The position numbers were made by a program, and so were the translations under genes. Under the pieces are notes generated by a model, which was not told the DNA's origin, ran no database searches, and saw only the letters and a list, made by a program, of their open reading frames with translations. This document shows positions 3,729 through 5,979 of a stretch of 5,979 nucleotides of DNA, piece after piece. The number at the start of each line of letters is the position of its first letter. The stretch's first letter is position 1. This DNA is from Bacilli bacterium (GTDB lineage: Bacteria; Bacillota_I; Bacilli_A; RFN20; CAG-826), in NCBI GenBank assembly GCA_017551465.1, contig JAFZLN010000137.1:1-5979 (forward strand). Reading direction: 5' to 3'.

Positions 3729-5979
3729 ATGGCTAGAAAAAAGATTGATTTAGTCGAAGAAAATTACGTTGAAAATATCTCCATACAACCAATGGAAGAT
3801 GTCATGGGTGACCGCTATGCGACATACGCTAAATACGTCATCCAAGATCGTGCTATTCCTGACGTTAGAGATGGTTTAAAACCAGTTCAAAGACGTATCA
3901 TTTTCACGATGTTTAAGAACAATAACGTCTTCAATAAGCCAACTAGAAAATGTGCTCATACCGTTGGTGCGGTTATGGGTACTTTCCACCCTCACGGTGA
4001 TACATCTATATATGAAGCCTTGGCTAGAATGAGCCAAGATTGGAAGATTAGATACCCATTAATCGACTTCCAAGGTAACAACGGTTCTATCGATGGCGAC
4101 TCTCCAGCGGCTTATCGTTATACCGAATCTAGATTAAGTGAAATCAGTAATGAATTAGTGAGAGAAATCGACAAAAAGACTGTTGATATGCAGCTTAACT
4201 TCGATGATACCGAATTTGAACCAACCATCTTACCAGCGAGATTCCCTAACTTATTCGCTAATGGTACAGAAGGTATCGCCGTTGGTATGGCGACAGAAAT
4301 CCCACCTCATAATCTCAAAGAGATTATTGATGCAGTCATCTATCGTATTGGCCATAAGACCGCAACATGCGAAGACTTAATGCAATTCGTTTTAGGTCCT
4401 GACTTCCCAGGTGGTGGTATCATCTATGAAAGCGAAGGCCTTAAAAACATCTATTTAACTGGTAGAGGCCGTATTGAAATCGCTAGTAAAGAAGAAATCG
4501 TCCAAAACAAAGACAATCAGCAGATTGTCATTACTGAAATTCCATATAAAACACAAAAGAATCAACTCGTCTTTGAAATTGATAAGATTATCCATAGCAA
4601 AGCGGTTGATGGCTTACTTGAAGTGCGTGATGAATCTGACTGGAAAGGCATTAGAATTGTCATCGATTGTAAAAAAGACGCTAAAGTCGAATTGCTCTTA
4701 CAATACTTAAACAATAAGACTGGCCTAGTCTCTTCTTATAGCACAAATATGGTGGCGATTGTGGATGGTCGACCAAAGACTTTAAATCTCTTAACTTATG
4801 TTGATGCATATATTGCTCACCAAGTTGATGTCGTAACAAGAAGAAGTAGATTTGATCTAGAAAAATTCCAAGCTAGATTACATATCGTTGAAGGCTTAAT
4901 TCAAGCTTCTTTAAACATCAATGAAGTGGTTGAAATCATCAAAAAGAGTAAAGATAAAGCCGATTCTAAAGTTAACTTAATGGCCCGTTATGGCTTCTCG
5001 AACGAACAAGCTGAAGCTATCGTAACCATGCCATTATACAAGTTATCTCACACTGATGAGGTCACTTTAGAAAATGAAAAGGTTCAACTCTTAAAAGATA
5101 TCGAAACATTAAAAGGTATCTTAGAAGATGAAAGCAAATTAAACCGTGTTTTAGTTCGTGAACTAAAAGCTATCGCGGATAAATATGGTGACGATAGAAG
5201 AACACTCATCCAAGAAAAAGAAGAAATCGCGCCAATCGATAAGCGTGAATTAATCGCTAAAGATGATGTGATGATTGCTTTAACTCGTGATGGTTACTTA
5301 AAACGTTCCACACTTAAATCTTATCGTAGCAGTGGCGATAATCCTCTTCCTGGCTTAAAGGATGGAGACGAACTTATTGCCCAAGGCATGGTCAATACAA
5401 CTGACTATTTGATTTGTTTTACAAATCAGGGCAATTACATCTGCGTTCCTGTCCATAAGATTACCGAGAATAGATGGAAAGATGAAGGCGATCACTTAAA
5501 TGCCTTCTCAACCCTTGCCGCTGGCGAAAAGATTATCAAAGGTTTAGCGGTTTCTGACTTCAGAGAAGACATTTATTTAGGTGTCTTAACTAAATACGGT
5601 CAAATCAAGCGTATGCCTTTAAATATGATAGAAAAAGGAAAGCGCTCGCGCCCAATACGCAATATGCGTTTACTCAATGGCGATGAAGTCGTGGATATCC
5701 AAGTCTTATCCGGCAACAGCAACTTACTTGTTTTAACAAGTAATGGTAATGTTACATACTTTAACGAAAACGAATTAACTGTTCTTTCTAGTAAAGCTGG
5801 TGGTGTGAAATCCGTAGCTGGCTTAGGTAAGAATAACGCAGTAGCGTTAATCGCCTTTGATGAAGAAGAAAAGAACAAAGTTATTATGTTCACCGATAAA
5901 GGCCATTATCGTATATTCGATAATGCACATGTCAATCTCACCGCTAGATTAGGTAAAGTCCAAGTGGTGATGCCATGCT
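3729..5979 (+). CDS. parC: DNA topoisomerase IV subunit A (ParC/GrlA), 3' end beyond window
   Basis: ParC is the DNA breakage-reunion subunit of topoisomerase IV. The frame gives 750 codons without a stop before the right edge; family members are usually about 800-900 residues, so the missing part is probably modest. The winged-helix domain has IPDVRDGLKPVQRR (43-56), FHPHGDTSIYEALARMSQDW (86-105) and GNNGSIDGDSPAAYRYTE (116-133), with catalytic Arg130-Tyr131. The tower and coiled-coil region runs to about residue 500 and includes the MPLYKLS exit-gate segment (434-440). The beta-pinwheel C-terminal domain follows from about 512. It lacks the GyrA box Q(R/K)RGG(R/K)G but carries NRWKDEGDH (581-589), matching the RWKDxGxH typical of Gram-positive ParC. 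The quinolone-contact position (E. coli GyrA Ser83) is Thr92, and the acidic partner is Glu96. It is co-transcribed with parE, three bases upstream. AAYRYTE instead of the common AAMRYTE resembles Mollicutes-type ParC. Confidence 0.95.
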   Translation, partial: MARKKIDLVEENYVENISIQPMEDVMGDRYATYAKYVIQDRAIPDVRDGLKPVQRRIIFTMFKNNNVFNKPTRKCAHTVGAVMGTFHPHGDTSIYEALARMSQDWKIRYPLIDFQGNNGSIDGDSPAAYRYTESRLSEISNELVREIDKKTVDMQLNFDDTEFEPTILPARFPNLFANGTEGIAVGMATEIPPHNLKEIIDAVIYRIGHKTATCEDLMQFVLGPDFPGGGIIYESEGLKNIYLTGRGRIEIASKEEIVQNKDNQQIVITEIPYKTQKNQLVFEIDKIIHSKAVDGLLEVRDESDWKGIRIVIDCKKDAKVELLLQYLNNKTGLVSSYSTNMVAIVDGRPKTLNLLTYVDAYIAHQVDVVTRRSRFDLEKFQARLHIVEGLIQASLNINEVVEIIKKSKDKADSKVNLMARYGFSNEQAEAIVTMPLYKLSHTDEVTLENEKVQLLKDIETLKGILEDESKLNRVLVRELKAIADKYGDDRRTLIQEKEEIAPIDKRELIAKDDVMIALTRDGYLKRSTLKSYRSSGDNPLPGLKDGDELIAQGMVNTTDYLICFTNQGNYICVPVHKITENRWKDEGDHLNAFSTLAAGEKIIKGLAVSDFREDIYLGVLTKYGQIKRMPLNMIEKGKRSRPIRNMRLLNGDEVVDIQVLSGNSNLLVLTSNGNVTYFNENELTVLSSKAGGVKSVAGLGKNNAVALIAFDEEEKNKVIMFTDKGHYRIFDNAHVNLTARLGKVQVVMPC

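Noticed and set aside
4183..4710. Two plus-strand frames (4183-4380 and 4474-4710) within parC
   Set aside because: Alternate-frame shadows; the parC frame is continuous and conserved through both.
5600..5893. 97-codon minus-strand frame opposite parC
   Set aside because: Antisense shadow of the ParC C-terminal domain, which reads through without interruption on the plus strand.

Overview
The window looks like chromosomal DNA from an AT-rich, low-GC Gram-positive bacterium (Bacillota). Its topoisomerase IV genes and PlsY have sequence features seen in Mollicutes and Erysipelotrichia-like lineages, for example AAYRYTE around the ParC active site. Tryptophan is encoded by TGG in parE, parC and the lipoprotein gene, and no reading frame needs TGA, so the standard code applies and this is not a TGA-recoding Mycoplasma or Spiroplasma. 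A deep-branching Bacilli relative is the best guess; the exact lineage is an inference.

Layout, left to right. Positions 1-154 hold the first 51 codons of a minus-strand tnpB (IS200/IS605-type RNA-guided nuclease gene) that runs off the left edge. Positions 155-359 hold no protein gene I can support, but are dense in secondary structure: a hairpin inside a possible 24-codon leader ORF, a near-perfect palindrome covering the likely tnpB promoter, a bulged stem-loop and a cluster of GCCT repeats. The left end of the insertion sequence is probably somewhere here. Next comes an orphan lipoprotein gene (360-815, plus) with no Shine-Dalgarno, then a bidirectional terminator (844-869) that separates it from the convergent plsY (906-1685, minus). 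The plsY-parE intergenic region (1686-1781) carries interlocked divergent promoters inside a large dyad. parE (1782-3725) and parC (3729 to the right edge, cut before its stop) follow as a tight operon.

Function. PlsY commits acyl groups to phospholipid synthesis at the membrane. ParE and ParC are the ATPase/TOPRIM and DNA-cleavage subunits of topoisomerase IV, which unlinks daughter chromosomes. The divergent plsY/parE-parC arrangement is also found in Bacillus subtilis, so the right three quarters is ordinary core genome. The left ~800 bases are accessory in character.

Two start codons were moved inward from the longest open frame on ribosome-binding-site evidence: plsY to the ATG at 1685 and parE to the GTG at 1782. 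I found no clear undescribed multi-gene system. The features most worth a second look are the plsY/parE dyad with overlapping promoters, the structured leader of tnpB, and the apparently leaderless lipoprotein gene.
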